From an uncultured Oscillospiraceae bacterium (GTDB taxonomy: Bacteria > Bacillota > Clostridia > Oscillospirales > Oscillospiraceae): a DNA stretch of 54,743 nt. Where the stretch lies: the NCBI GenBank assembly GCA_934589675.1, contig CAKTOF010000015.1, forward strand, positions 1 to 54,743. The letters run 5' to 3'. Below are positions 14,383-23,096 of this stretch, piece after piece; positions within the stretch are counted from its first letter, which is position 1; each line of letters begins with the position of its first letter. The notes beneath the pieces are model-generated. The model had not been told where the DNA came from, did no database searches, and was given only the letters and a program-made list of their open reading frames with translations. Position numbers and translations under genes: made by a program.

Positions 14383-14862
14383 ATGAATTATCTGATCTCG
14401 CATTTCAACACGGAACATAGGGGCTGGGTCTGGCGCGCGCTCGTCGGCGTCATCGGCGTGTCGCTCATCGCGTGGGGCGCGATGGCTCTGGTGCGGCGGG
14501 ACGTGACGGTGTCGTTCGACCCGGCGGCGGTCGAGCGCGTCGTCGTCACATCCTACGGCTACGGCCCGCGCGAGCTGAGCGCCGCGGAGCACCGCGCGTT
14601 TTTTGACGACTTTTTCGCGCAGCTTCAGGGGACGTACACCTACGAGCGCACGCTGCGCGCATCCAACACGGACGGCGGCGCCCCGGCGCGCATGGATCTC
14701 TACGACGCTGCCGGCGAGTGCATCACGTCGCTATGCTACCGCATCGACCGCCTGAGCGTCACCGGCCGCGGCGGCGAGGGGCTGTACAGGCACAAGGACC
14801 ACGCCGTGGATTTCACCGCGCTCGACGCGCTCGTGCGAGAGCACGGGGAGAGCACGCGGTAG
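14383..14862 (+). CDS. Membrane-anchored protein of unknown function
   Basis: 159 residues. One membrane segment at about residues 16-37 (VWRALVGVIGVSLIAWGAMALV) is followed by about 120 residues that should lie outside, looking alpha/beta with several Tyr-rich strands. AAAGGAGG precedes ATG 14383. It has its own promoter and a strong terminator. No known domain recognised. Confidence 0.65.
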   Translation: MNYLISHFNTEHRGWVWRALVGVIGVSLIAWGAMALVRRDVTVSFDPAAVERVVVTSYGYGPRELSAAEHRAFFDDFFAQLQGTYTYERTLRASNTDGGAPARMDLYDAAGECITSLCYRIDRLSVTGRGGEGLYRHKDHAVDFTALDALVREHGESTR

Positions 14863-14871
14863 CTTAAATCG

Positions 14872-14907
14872 CAAAAAAGCAGGAGCCGCAAGGCTCCTGC
14901 TTTTTTT
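14872..14907. terminator. Bidirectional terminator
   Basis: Stem AGCAGGAGCC with loop GCAA and GGCTCCTGCT, T7 on the plus side and T6 on the minus side. It separates the converging 14383 gene and HD-domain gene. Confidence 0.9.
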
Positions 14908-14911
14908 GACT

Positions 14912-15574
14912 TTATACCAGCTGCTGCTCGTTGATGATGAGGCGGAATTGCAGGCCGAGCGCTTCGGCTGCCTTCCGGCAGAGGACCATGCGGTTTAGAA
15001 AGATCTCGAAATAGTCCATGACGGAGCCGTAGTGCGTATCGACGGCCAGCTTGAGCTTGATGAGCGTGTGCTCCTCGTTGATCTTCAGCGAGGATTTTTT
15101 GACGGAGTAGTTCACGCGGTCGTGAATGTCAAACGTCGTGGCGTCCTGATTGCGGACGCGGCTGCGGCGGACGTCAGACTTGTCGGCCAGGATGAGCGCG
15201 GCGGCCATGGGGCTGACGGGCTTGCCTGTTCCCTCGTCGTGGTTGCCGATGGCCATGACGATGCTCGCGATCTCGTCCGGCTCCATGCCCATTTTCTCGA
15301 GCAGACGGAAGGCCAGGACCGCGCCGGAGAGCGAATGGTCGACGCGGTTGACGAGGTTGCCGATGTCGTGCAGCCACGCGGCGATCTGGACAAGCTCGAC
15401 CTCGCGCTCGGGATAGCCGAGCGTCTGGAGAATATAGCGGCAGTTTTCCGCAACAAGGCCGACGTGCGCAAACGAGTGCTCCGTAAATCCGAGGGCGCTG
15501 AGCGACTCGTCCGCGCGCTGGATGTACGTCCGGATGGCCGGATCGCTTCTGACCTGCTCAAATGTGATGCCCAT
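14912..15574 (-). CDS. HD-domain phosphohydrolase
   Basis: 220 residues. The HD metal site reads FAHVGLVAENC (first His, about residue 36), then AAWLHDIGN (His-Asp, about 69-70), with VDHSLSGA and GNHDEGTG supplying later His/Asp ligands. Soluble HD proteins of this kind hydrolyse nucleotides or phosphate esters; the substrate cannot be read from the sequence. GGAAAGGAAG precedes the ATG. It lies downstream of vanW on the same strand, but a terminator separates them. Confidence 0.82.
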   Translation of the reverse strand: MGITFEQVRSDPAIRTYIQRADESLSALGFTEHSFAHVGLVAENCRYILQTLGYPEREVELVQIAAWLHDIGNLVNRVDHSLSGAVLAFRLLEKMGMEPDEIASIVMAIGNHDEGTGKPVSPMAAALILADKSDVRRSRVRNQDATTFDIHDRVNYSVKKSSLKINEEHTLIKLKLAVDTHYGSVMDYFEIFLNRMVLCRKAAEALGLQFRLIINEQQLV

Positions 15575-15600
15575 GGCAGTCTTCCTTTCCGATTCTGATT

Positions 15601-15631
15601 CAAAAAAGAGGGGACGCGGCTGCGTCCCCTC
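15601..15631 (-). terminator. Terminator of the VanW-family gene
   Basis: Minus strand stem GAGGGGACGC with a 4-base loop and GCGTCCCCTC, followed by T6. Confidence 0.88.
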
Positions 15632-15643
15632 GGATGGGTATTC

Positions 15644-17470
15644 TCAGCCGCCCCAGCCTTCCAGATCGTCCTCGCCCGTGCCCGTGCCGGGATCGGTCGT
15701 GCCCGGGTCGGTCGTGCCGGGATCGGTGGGCTCGGTCGGGTCGGTCGGCGGCTCGGGCTGGTCGGGCTCCTCCGGCTCGTCGGGCTCCTCCGGCTCGTCG
15801 GGCTTGTAGGTGACCTCATAGACCTTGTCGCGCTTGTTGTAGGTGCTGTACGTCTTCTCCGTCGAGATGAGCGTGTCGCCGTCGTAGACGTCACGGTAGG
15901 CGACGACGCGGTAGCCGGTGTAGGCCGTGACGGTGCACGCGCCGAGCGTGCCCTTGTGCGTCTTGCCCTCCTTGTCGACCATGGTGACGTCATTGCCGCT
16001 GATCGCGATCTCGTTTTTGTTCTGATCGACGGTCTTGAACGGCGTGGTCGAGAGCGTCTCGTAGTGGAGCTTGACGGTGTAGTCGTTGTCCGGGATGCCG
16101 TAGAAGGCGATGTTGACGTAGCCGCCGGAGACATTGGCCGAGATCTTCATCGGGTGCGCCGTGGAGTTTTTGAATTTATAGTCGAGCGAGCCCCAGTAGA
16201 TCGTCGCGTCCATGCCCATGGGGACGTATGAGACGGCGTACATGTGCTCCGCGCGCTCGACGACCTCGAGGTTGGCCTCGAGCGTGCACATATAGAGGGT
16301 CGAGGCGACCTGACAGACGCCGCCGCCGAGCTCAGGCTTGCTGTCGCCGTTGACGTAGACCGTCGCGGCGAGGTAGCCCTTGTCGGCCGTGCGCTCGCCG
16401 ACGATGCCGTTGAAGGAAAAGACCTCGCCCGGGTTGAGAATGGTGCCATCGATGGCCTTGCAGGCGATGTCGAGGTTGTTCGTTCTGGCCGGGATGGCCG
16501 TGTGCGACGAGGAATAGCTCGACAGCTCCGTGCCGAACATCTGCTCTTCAAGCTTGGCCTTCGTGACCTCCGGCTCGATGGTGCCGAACGGGATCTTCAC
16601 GACCGAGCCGTCGTCCGCCAGCGCGATCTGCTGCTTGGCGGCCTCAAGGTCGAAGCCGTAGCCGGCCTGCTCCTCGACGATGGCGTGCGCCTGCTCGTCG
16701 TAGTGCGCGTCGATCTTCTCCACGCACATCTCGCGGTAGAGCGTGTCGAGGTCGACGGCGTCGTAGCTGACCTGATCGTAGGCAAATTTGATGGGCGTGA
16801 AGTCGTTGGATTCAAACGCGGCGATGACGACGTCATAGAGCCGGTCGGCGTCGAGCGAGCGGCCGGTCGTGCCGACCTGAACGGAGATGAAGCCCGCCTC
16901 CTTGTCGACCGTCACGGCCGACTCGGTCAGCTCGGAGGCGACCTCGGCGGCGGCCTCGTCGATGATCTGGCGGATGTAGGCCGTGTCGAAGCTGAGGTTC
17001 GTCTGAAGCTCGATGTAGTGCTCGGTCTTCTTTGCGCTGCGGTAGTTGCTTGCGACCTTGAAGACGCTGCCGCCGCGGCCGTAGGCCCAGGCTTCGTCGA
17101 TGGCGCTCTCGGCGTCAAGGGCGACCTTCGTCTGCTCGGGCGTGAACGAGAGCGTGCGGTCTTCCAGCTCGACGGTGAGCGTCTGCGAGCCGTAGGTCTC
17201 GTTCACTTCCTCGTTCACCGCGTCGATGGCCTGCAGCTTTGTCATGCCGCCGACGTTCACGCCCGCGACATAGACGTTCGGAAAGATGTATTCGTAGCCT
17301 GCAACGGACGCAGAGTAGATATAAAAACCGGCAAAGCCCGCAATGAGCACCGCCGCGGCGACGGCCGCGACGATGACAGGCGTTTTCGACTGCTTTTTCT
17401 GACCGGCCGGCTTCTTGCCGCCGGAGGACTGGGAACCGGAGCCGCCAGCCTGAAATTTACCCTTGCTTAT
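15644..17470 (-). CDS. VanW-family cell-envelope protein
   Basis: About 608 residues. A Lys/Gly/Ser-rich cytosolic start, one membrane anchor (PVIVAAVAAAVLIAGFAGFYIY), two repeat-like outer regions typical of the YoaR peptidoglycan-binding domain (PG_binding_4), then the VanW domain (PARTNNLDIACKAIDG, LGGGVCQVASTLY). A low-complexity Pro/Glu/Asp/Thr tail ends the protein. The start is the puzzle. The only in-frame standard codon upstream, TTG 17542, lies within the -10 box of the promoter. The ribosome site ATAGGAG lies eight bases before an ATA at 17470. I give the ATA position with low certainty on the start. Confidence 0.8.
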   Translation of the reverse strand: MSKGKFQAGGSGSQSSGGKKPAGQKKQSKTPVIVAAVAAAVLIAGFAGFYIYSASVAGYEYIFPNVYVAGVNVGGMTKLQAIDAVNEEVNETYGSQTLTVELEDRTLSFTPEQTKVALDAESAIDEAWAYGRGGSVFKVASNYRSAKKTEHYIELQTNLSFDTAYIRQIIDEAAAEVASELTESAVTVDKEAGFISVQVGTTGRSLDADRLYDVVIAAFESNDFTPIKFAYDQVSYDAVDLDTLYREMCVEKIDAHYDEQAHAIVEEQAGYGFDLEAAKQQIALADDGSVVKIPFGTIEPEVTKAKLEEQMFGTELSSYSSSHTAIPARTNNLDIACKAIDGTILNPGEVFSFNGIVGERTADKGYLAATVYVNGDSKPELGGGVCQVASTLYMCTLEANLEVVERAEHMYAVSYVPMGMDATIYWGSLDYKFKNSTAHPMKISANVSGGYVNIAFYGIPDNDYTVKLHYETLSTTPFKTVDQNKNEIAISGNDVTMVDKEGKTHKGTLGACTVTAYTGYRVVAYRDVYDGDTLISTEKTYSTYNKRDKVYEVTYKPDEPEEPDEPEEPDQPEPPTDPTEPTDPGTTDPGTTDPGTGTGEDDLEGWGG

Positions 17471-17541
17471 GGTAATCGCTCCTATCTGTAAAAGCGCGCA
17501 GCGCTTCTTATTTACATAACATCCAGCAGATGTGTGACTCA

Positions 17542-17571
17542 ATTATAGCGTACCGCCAATGACGATGGCAA
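17542..17571 (-). promoter_or_regulatory. Promoter of the VanW-family gene
   Basis: Minus strand TTGCCA (17571-17566), 18-base spacer, TATAAT (17547-17542). Transcription should start near 17535, downstream of the TTG at 17542, which excludes that TTG as a start codon for this transcript. Confidence 0.65.
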
Positions 17572-17592
17572 GAACAAAAGCGTTACTTTAGA

Positions 17593-20500
17593 TTACATTT
17601 CCATTAAATTTTCTTCAGGTCCGTTTGCGGCGGTCAGCCGCTCGACCGTGAGCACGGCCATTTTGAGCGGGTCGTCCTTCGGCTGGAGGCGGCAGGTGAG
17701 CATGGGCGTATTGCCCGCGGAGAACAAAACGCGGCCGCGCAGCGCCTCGTCGGCGCACAGCGCCGAGACGGCGGCGAGGTCGAGCGCGCGGAGCCTGAAG
17801 AGGATGGAACCGTTTTTCTGCGAGATGTCCGCCACGCCCGCGCGGGCAGCGTTCGCGCGGAGCAGCGCGATGTCGATGAGGTTCATCACGCCGCGCGGCG
17901 GGTCGCCGTAGCGGTCGACGATCTCGTCGAGCAGGTCGTCGGCGTCGTCCCGCGAGCGGACGGCGGCCATGCGGCGGTAGAGATCCATGCGCTGCTCGCC
18001 GGACGGGACGTAGCTTTTCGGGATGTTCGCCGTGACGGACAGGTCGGCCGTACACTCGGGCGGCTTCGCGTCCGGGACGCCCTGCTCCTCTAAAACGGCC
18101 TCCTCGAGCAGCTTGAGGTACATGTCGTAGCCGACGGAGAGCATATGGCCGGACTGCTCGGCGCCTAAGATGTTGCCCGCGCCGCGGATCTCGAGGTCGC
18201 GCATGGCGATCTTGAAGCCGGAGCCGAACTCGGCGTACTCGCGGATGGCCGTCAGGCGCTTTTCGGCGACCTCGGAGAGGACCTTGCCGCGGCGGAAGGT
18301 CAGATACGCATACGCGTGCCGGCTCGAGCGGCCGACACGGCCGCGCAGCTGATGCAGCTGGGCGAGGCCGAGCCGGTCGGCGTCCTCGATGATGAGAGTG
18401 TTCGCGTTCGGGATGTCGAGGCCGGTCTCGATGATCGTCGTGCAGACCAAGATCTGCACCTCGCCGTCCGACATGCGCTGCATGGCGTCGCTGACCTGAT
18501 CTTCGTTCATGCGGCCGTGGATGACGGCGATCTCCGCGTCCGGGATGCGGCGGCGCATCCGCGAGGCGCACTGCTCGATGGTGTCGATGCGGTTGTGCAG
18601 GTAGTACACCTGGCCGCCTCGGGCAAGCTCACGGCGCATGGCGTCGTCTAAAATGCGGTCGTCGTGCTCCATGACGAACGTCTGGACGGGGTAGCGGTCG
18701 CCGGGCGGCTCCTCGATCGTGGACATGTCGCGGATGCCGGACAGGGCCATGTTGAGCGTGCGCGGAATGGGCGTGGCCGAGAGCGTCAGCACGTCCACGC
18801 CGTGCGCAAGCTCCTTCAGGCGCTCCTTGTGCGTGACGCCGAAGCGCTGCTCCTCGTCGATGATGAGCAGGCCGAGATCCTTGAACGCGATGCCGTTTTG
18901 CAGCAGCTTGTGCGTGCCGACAATGAGGTCGACGCTGCCCGCGGCGAGGCGGCGGAGCGTGTCGCGCTGCTGCGCGGCCGTGCGGTAGCGCGAGAGAACG
19001 TCGATGTGGACGGGGAAGCCGGCAAAGCGCTTGACGGCCGTCACATAGTGCTGCTGCGCGAGGACGGTCGTCGGGACTAAGATCGCGACCTGCTTGCCGT
19101 CTAAAATGGCCTTCATGGCCGCGCGCAGGGCGACCTCCGTCTTGCCGAAGCCGACGTCGCCGCAGAGCAGGCGATCCATGGGCGCGGGGGACTCCATGTC
19201 GCCTTTAATTTCGGCGATGCAGCGCAGCTGGTCGTCCGTCTCGGCGTACTCGAAGTTCTCTTCAAACTCCTTCTGCCAGGGAGAGTCGGCCGCAAAGGCA
19301 TAGCCGGGGCGCTTTTTTCGCTCGGCGTAGAGCTTGATGAGCCCCTCGGCGAGATCCTTGACGGCGGCCTTCGCGCGCGTTTTTGCCTTCTGCCATGTGT
19401 CGCCGGAGAGCTTGTTGAGGCGGATGGCCGCGTCCTCGGCCGCGCCGATGTATTTGCTGACGAGGTCGAGCTGCGTCGCGGGGACGTAGAGCACGTCCGT
19501 GCCCTGATAGGCGATCTTGACGTAGTCCTTGATGACGCCGTCGATCTTCATCTGCTCCATGCACACATACCGGCCGATGCCGTGGTGCTCGTGGACGACG
19601 AGGTCGCCGGGCGTGAGGTCCGTGAAGCTCGAGAGCTTCTGGCGGTTCGTGGCCGATTTTTTCGCCTTCGGCCTGCGGCGCGCGGGCGCGGTGAGCTGAC
19701 CCTCGGTCAGTATGGCAATCTGCGCGGCCGGATATTCCATGCCGCCGGGCAGCGCGCCCTCGGTGAGCAGGATTTTTCCGGGCTCGGGCAGCGAGGCGGC
19801 CGGGATGGAGATGGTAATGCCGCCAAGGCCGCGCGCGGCGAGCGCCTCCTGCAAAATCTCCGCCCGGCGGCGGTTGCCGCAGAGCACGAGCGAGCGGAAG
19901 CCGGCGCGCTGATAGTGCTCCAGATCGCCGACGGCCGTGTCGAGGCTGCCGCCGTAGCTTGGCAGCTGCTTGGCCGAGAGCGACAGAAGCTGCTCCGGTG
20001 AGAGCGCGTCCGGGAACGCGGCCGAGAGAAAGTTCTCCATCAATATGACGCTGTGGCGCGCCAATCGGCTGCAAAGCGCTTCCCAACCCGGCGAAAAATC
20101 GCACAGCTCGCCTGCGAGCAGCCCGGCCTGCAGCAGGCTGTCGAGCGAGCGGCCGAGCGTCTCCTCCTGCGCGCGGGCGCTGCGCGCGACAGCGCCGTAG
20201 TCGCACAGGAGCACAATGGCCTCGGCGGGGATATAGTCCGCCGCGCAGGCAAGCTCGGGGTAGATGAGGCTGAGGTAGCGGTCAGACGCGGAAAAGCTCA
20301 TGCCGCTGTCTAGCTTTTCAAGGTCTGCTTGCAGCGTGGCGATGAGCGGCTCATTCGGCGTTTTGCGGCGGCGCTGGCGGGCGAGGAGCGCGCGAAGGTC
20401 ATCGCACAGTCCGGCCACGCCGCCCGGGTGCAGCGCGGGCAGCGCCTCGGCCACGGGCAGGAGCGTCACCTGCTCGACGTTTTCTGTCCGGCGCTGCGTC

Positions 20501-21123
20501 GACGGGTCAAAATAGCCCATGACGTCGATCTCGTCGCCGAAGAATTCGATGCGCACCGGGTGCGGCTCGGCGGGGGAGCAGACGTCCAGAATGCCGCCGC
20601 GCAGGGCAAACTGGCCGGGGCCTTCGACGAGCGAGCCGCGCGCGTAGCCCGCGTGCAGCAGCCGCTCGGACAGCGCCTCCGGCGAGATGGCCGCGCCGGC
20701 GCGGAGGACGATGCTCGCGGCAAAGAGCGTGCTGCGCGGCATGGTGCGAAGCGAGAGCGCCTCGTAAGAGCTCACGAGCACGGGCGTTTTCCCGCCGGCC
20801 AGATCGTGCAGCGCGCGAAGCCGCCGCTGCTCCCACTCACGCGAGACGCCGGCGGCGTCGTAAAACGTCAGCTCGCGCGAGGGCAGCAGCGCCGGCGTTT
20901 TTCCGAAAAACGCGGCAAATTCCTCCTGCGTGCGCTGCGCGGCCAGATCATCCTGACAGACGGCCACGATGGGCCGCCCCGTCGCGCGCGCGAGCGCGGC
21001 GGCAATGTGCGCCCGGTGCACCGGCGCAAGGCCGGACAGGCAGACGACCTGATTTTTCTCCGCCGCGGCGAGCAGCGCGCGGTATTCCGGCAGCGCCTGC
21101 AAAACCTGATCGAGCAGCTCCAT
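17593..21123 (-). CDS. mfd: Transcription-repair coupling factor
   Basis: An ATP-dependent translocase that removes RNA polymerase stalled at DNA lesions and recruits UvrA. It is 1176 residues from ATG 21123 (GGAAAGGAG upstream). In order: UvrB-like N-terminal domains (to about 330), the polymerase-interacting CarD-like domain (DLVVHEHHGIGRYVCMEQ), the helicase core with Walker A GDVGFGKTE and motif II DEEQRFG, helicase C with the Q-RGRVGRSSR motif, and the C-terminal TRCF domain. It is the last gene of prs-pth-mfd, 99 bases after pth. Confidence 0.96.
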   Translation of the reverse strand: MELLDQVLQALPEYRALLAAAEKNQVVCLSGLAPVHRAHIAAALARATGRPIVAVCQDDLAAQRTQEEFAAFFGKTPALLPSRELTFYDAAGVSREWEQRRLRALHDLAGGKTPVLVSSYEALSLRTMPRSTLFAASIVLRAGAAISPEALSERLLHAGYARGSLVEGPGQFALRGGILDVCSPAEPHPVRIEFFGDEIDVMGYFDPSTQRRTENVEQVTLLPVAEALPALHPGGVAGLCDDLRALLARQRRRKTPNEPLIATLQADLEKLDSGMSFSASDRYLSLIYPELACAADYIPAEAIVLLCDYGAVARSARAQEETLGRSLDSLLQAGLLAGELCDFSPGWEALCSRLARHSVILMENFLSAAFPDALSPEQLLSLSAKQLPSYGGSLDTAVGDLEHYQRAGFRSLVLCGNRRRAEILQEALAARGLGGITISIPAASLPEPGKILLTEGALPGGMEYPAAQIAILTEGQLTAPARRRPKAKKSATNRQKLSSFTDLTPGDLVVHEHHGIGRYVCMEQMKIDGVIKDYVKIAYQGTDVLYVPATQLDLVSKYIGAAEDAAIRLNKLSGDTWQKAKTRAKAAVKDLAEGLIKLYAERKKRPGYAFAADSPWQKEFEENFEYAETDDQLRCIAEIKGDMESPAPMDRLLCGDVGFGKTEVALRAAMKAILDGKQVAILVPTTVLAQQHYVTAVKRFAGFPVHIDVLSRYRTAAQQRDTLRRLAAGSVDLIVGTHKLLQNGIAFKDLGLLIIDEEQRFGVTHKERLKELAHGVDVLTLSATPIPRTLNMALSGIRDMSTIEEPPGDRYPVQTFVMEHDDRILDDAMRRELARGGQVYYLHNRIDTIEQCASRMRRRIPDAEIAVIHGRMNEDQVSDAMQRMSDGEVQILVCTTIIETGLDIPNANTLIIEDADRLGLAQLHQLRGRVGRSSRHAYAYLTFRRGKVLSEVAEKRLTAIREYAEFGSGFKIAMRDLEIRGAGNILGAEQSGHMLSVGYDMYLKLLEEAVLEEQGVPDAKPPECTADLSVTANIPKSYVPSGEQRMDLYRRMAAVRSRDDADDLLDEIVDRYGDPPRGVMNLIDIALLRANAARAGVADISQKNGSILFRLRALDLAAVSALCADEALRGRVLFSAGNTPMLTCRLQPKDDPLKMAVLTVERLTAANGPEENLMEM

Positions 21124-21222
21124 GGCGTCTCCTTTCCGATGACTTGAAAAATTTGGGCCCAAAAGGGCGACACAACGGGCGGGAAAGGCATCTGCACCCT
21201 CCCCGTCCGTTTTTGTCGAGAA

Positions 21223-21816
21223 TTATTTTTTTGTGTTGAAGCGCGACGCGGCGTGCTCATAGCCGTGCTCGATGAAGTCGAGCGCGGCGTCGGCCGCGCT
21301 GTCCAGCGCGGGCTCGAGCGCCTTTTTTTCCTGCGCCGAGAAGCCGGAGAGCACCCAGTCGGCCAGATCGTAGTCCGGATGCGGCTTTGCGCCGACGCCG
21401 ATCTTGATGCGCGGGAAGTCCTGACTTTGCAGCTCGGCGATGATGGACTTGACGCCGTTGTGTCCGCCGGCGGAGCCGTTTGCGCGGATGCGCAGACGGC
21501 CGGGGTCGAGCGAGATGTCGTCAAAGAAGACGAGCACGCGCTCGGGCGGGAGCTTGTAGAACTGCGCGGCCTGCCGCACGGCGAGGCCGGAGAGGTTCAT
21601 CATCGTCTCGGGCTTGAGCAGGTAGAGCTTCTGGCCGTTGCAGACGGCCGGACAGCCCATGCCGCGGAATTTCACGCGGTTCGGCTTCACGCCGAGCTGG
21701 TCAGCCAGACGGTCGAGCGCCTGAAAGCCGACGTTGTGCCGCGTCGCGGCGTACTGCCGGCCGGGGTTGCCCAGACCGACAATGAGCCAGTCGCAGGCGG
21801 GTTTTGCGAAGACCAT
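21223..21816 (-). CDS. pth: Peptidyl-tRNA hydrolase
   Basis: Releases tRNA from peptidyl-tRNAs that have dropped off the ribosome. It is 197 residues from ATG 21816. Conserved blocks: WLIVGLGNPGRQYAATRHNVGF with the catalytic His in RHN, LKPETMMNLSG, VFFDDISLDPG with the catalytic Asp, and GSAGGHNGVKSI. It begins four bases after the prs stop, so the two are translationally close. The ribosome site GAAGAG is weak and overlaps the end of prs. Confidence 0.95.
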   Translation of the reverse strand: MVFAKPACDWLIVGLGNPGRQYAATRHNVGFQALDRLADQLGVKPNRVKFRGMGCPAVCNGQKLYLLKPETMMNLSGLAVRQAAQFYKLPPERVLVFFDDISLDPGRLRIRANGSAGGHNGVKSIIAELQSQDFPRIKIGVGAKPHPDYDLADWVLSGFSAQEKKALEPALDSAADAALDFIEHGYEHAASRFNTKK

Positions 21817-21820
21817 CTCT

Positions 21821-22780
21821 TCAGAACAGCGAGGAGATGGAGACTTCCTCGTAGATGCGGGCGATGGCCTCGGCAAACATCGGAGCGACGTCGAGCCGGC
21901 GGATCTTCGAGCCGGTGTAGTCGGCCGGCTCGGGGATGGTGTTGGTGAGCATGAGCTCCTCCATGCAGCTACTTTCAATGCGCTCGATGGCAGGGCCGGA
22001 GAGAACGCCGTGCGAGGCGCAGGCGTAGACCTTGCTCGCGCCGCCGATCTCCATGACGGCGCTGGCGGCGTTGCACAGCGAGCCGGCGGTGTCGACCATG
22101 TCGTCAAAGAGGATGCACTCGCGGCCGGAGACGTCGCCGATGATGTTCATGACCTCGCAGGAGTTGGCCTTCGGGCGGCGCTTGTCGACGATGGCGAGGT
22201 TCATGCCGAGCTTCTGGGCGAACGTGCGCGCACGCGCGACGGAGCCGACGTCCGGCGAGACGACGACCATGTTCTCGCGGACGGAGGCCGGGAACTTCTT
22301 GCTGTAGTACTTGACGAACACGGGGTTGCCGAGCAGGTTGTCGACCGGGATGTCGAAGAAGCCCTGAATCTGGGAGGCGTGCAGATCCATGGTCAGCACG
22401 CGGTCAGCGCCGGCGGCGGTGATGAGGTTGGCCACGAGCTTGGCCGAGATCGGATCGCGCGCCTTGGCCTTGCGGTCCTGACGGGCGTAGCCGTAGTAGG
22501 GGATAACGGCCGTGATGCGGCCGGCGGAGGCGCGCTTGAACGCGTCGATCATGACCAGCAGCTCCATCAGGTGGTCATTGACCGGCTTGCACGTCGACTG
22601 GACGACGAACACGTCCGTGCCGCGCACCGTCTCGTTGATGGAGACGGAGACCTCGCCGTCGGCAAACTCCGTCACGTTGCTGTCGCCGAGCTTGATGCCG
22701 AGCTCCTTGCAGATGCCCTGCGCAAAGGCGGGGTTGGCGTTTGCTGTAAAGACCTTGACTTCCTTACCGTGTGGGATCAT
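21821..22780 (-). CDS. prs: Ribose-phosphate pyrophosphokinase
   Basis: Makes PRPP from ribose 5-phosphate and ATP, feeding purine, pyrimidine, His and Trp synthesis. It is 319 residues, the standard length. Seen: FADGEVSVSINETVRG, YYGYARQDRK (ATP loop), MDLHASQIQGFFDIPVDNL, and the PRPP loop LFDDMVDTAGS. It is the first gene of the prs-pth-mfd run. Confidence 0.97.
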   Translation of the reverse strand: MIPHGKEVKVFTANANPAFAQGICKELGIKLGDSNVTEFADGEVSVSINETVRGTDVFVVQSTCKPVNDHLMELLVMIDAFKRASAGRITAVIPYYGYARQDRKAKARDPISAKLVANLITAAGADRVLTMDLHASQIQGFFDIPVDNLLGNPVFVKYYSKKFPASVRENMVVVSPDVGSVARARTFAQKLGMNLAIVDKRRPKANSCEVMNIIGDVSGRECILFDDMVDTAGSLCNAASAVMEIGGASKVYACASHGVLSGPAIERIESSCMEELMLTNTIPEPADYTGSKIRRLDVAPMFAEAIARIYEEVSISSLF

Positions 22781-23096
22781 GGTGCAGTTACCTCACTTCA
22801 AATGTATGTTGTGGATGCGCCCGCTCGCGGCGCGGTGCGCACAGAGTCCGTTCAGAATTCAGTATACCAAACCGAACTGGGTTTGTATAGAGAAATGAAA
22901 CAAAAAAGTGCCGAAAAAAGGGCTCCGCGGCGGGAAAAATGCAGCGGAGCCGTCAGGCCGGGGGCCGGGCTCTGCGCGGCCGGCAGATGCGCGGACTTGG
23001 GAGAAAAACGCTCCTCCGCATGACGGCGTCATACGGAGGAGCTGCTTCATTTCATGTCGGCGCTATGGCTGCCCGCGATGCGGCCGCTGCCGCGCG
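22781..23096. other. Intergenic region upstream of prs
   Basis: 316 bases. The prs-side promoter is probably the extended -10 TG-G-TATACT on the minus strand (-10 at 22866-22861). GC-rich sequence without good coding potential lies at 22915-23000. The far end holds the terminator of the histidine-kinase-like gene (22999-23043). Confidence 0.5.
22999..23043 (-). terminator. Terminator of the histidine-kinase-like gene
   Basis: The minus strand forms a 16-bp stem (about 23011-23026 with 23028-23043) with one mismatch around CTCCTCCG/CGGAGGAG, followed by GTTTTTCTCCC. Confidence 0.75.

Noticed and set aside
15660..15830. Repeat array at the vanW 3' end as a possible CRISPR or regulatory repeat
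   Set aside because: It is low-complexity coding for a Pro/Glu/Asp/Thr tail in frame with VanW. No spacer-repeat structure; I saw no CRISPR array anywhere in the window.
17542..17593. TTG 17542 as start of the VanW-family protein
   Set aside because: It overlaps the -10 box and has no ribosome site; the added residues match nothing in the family.
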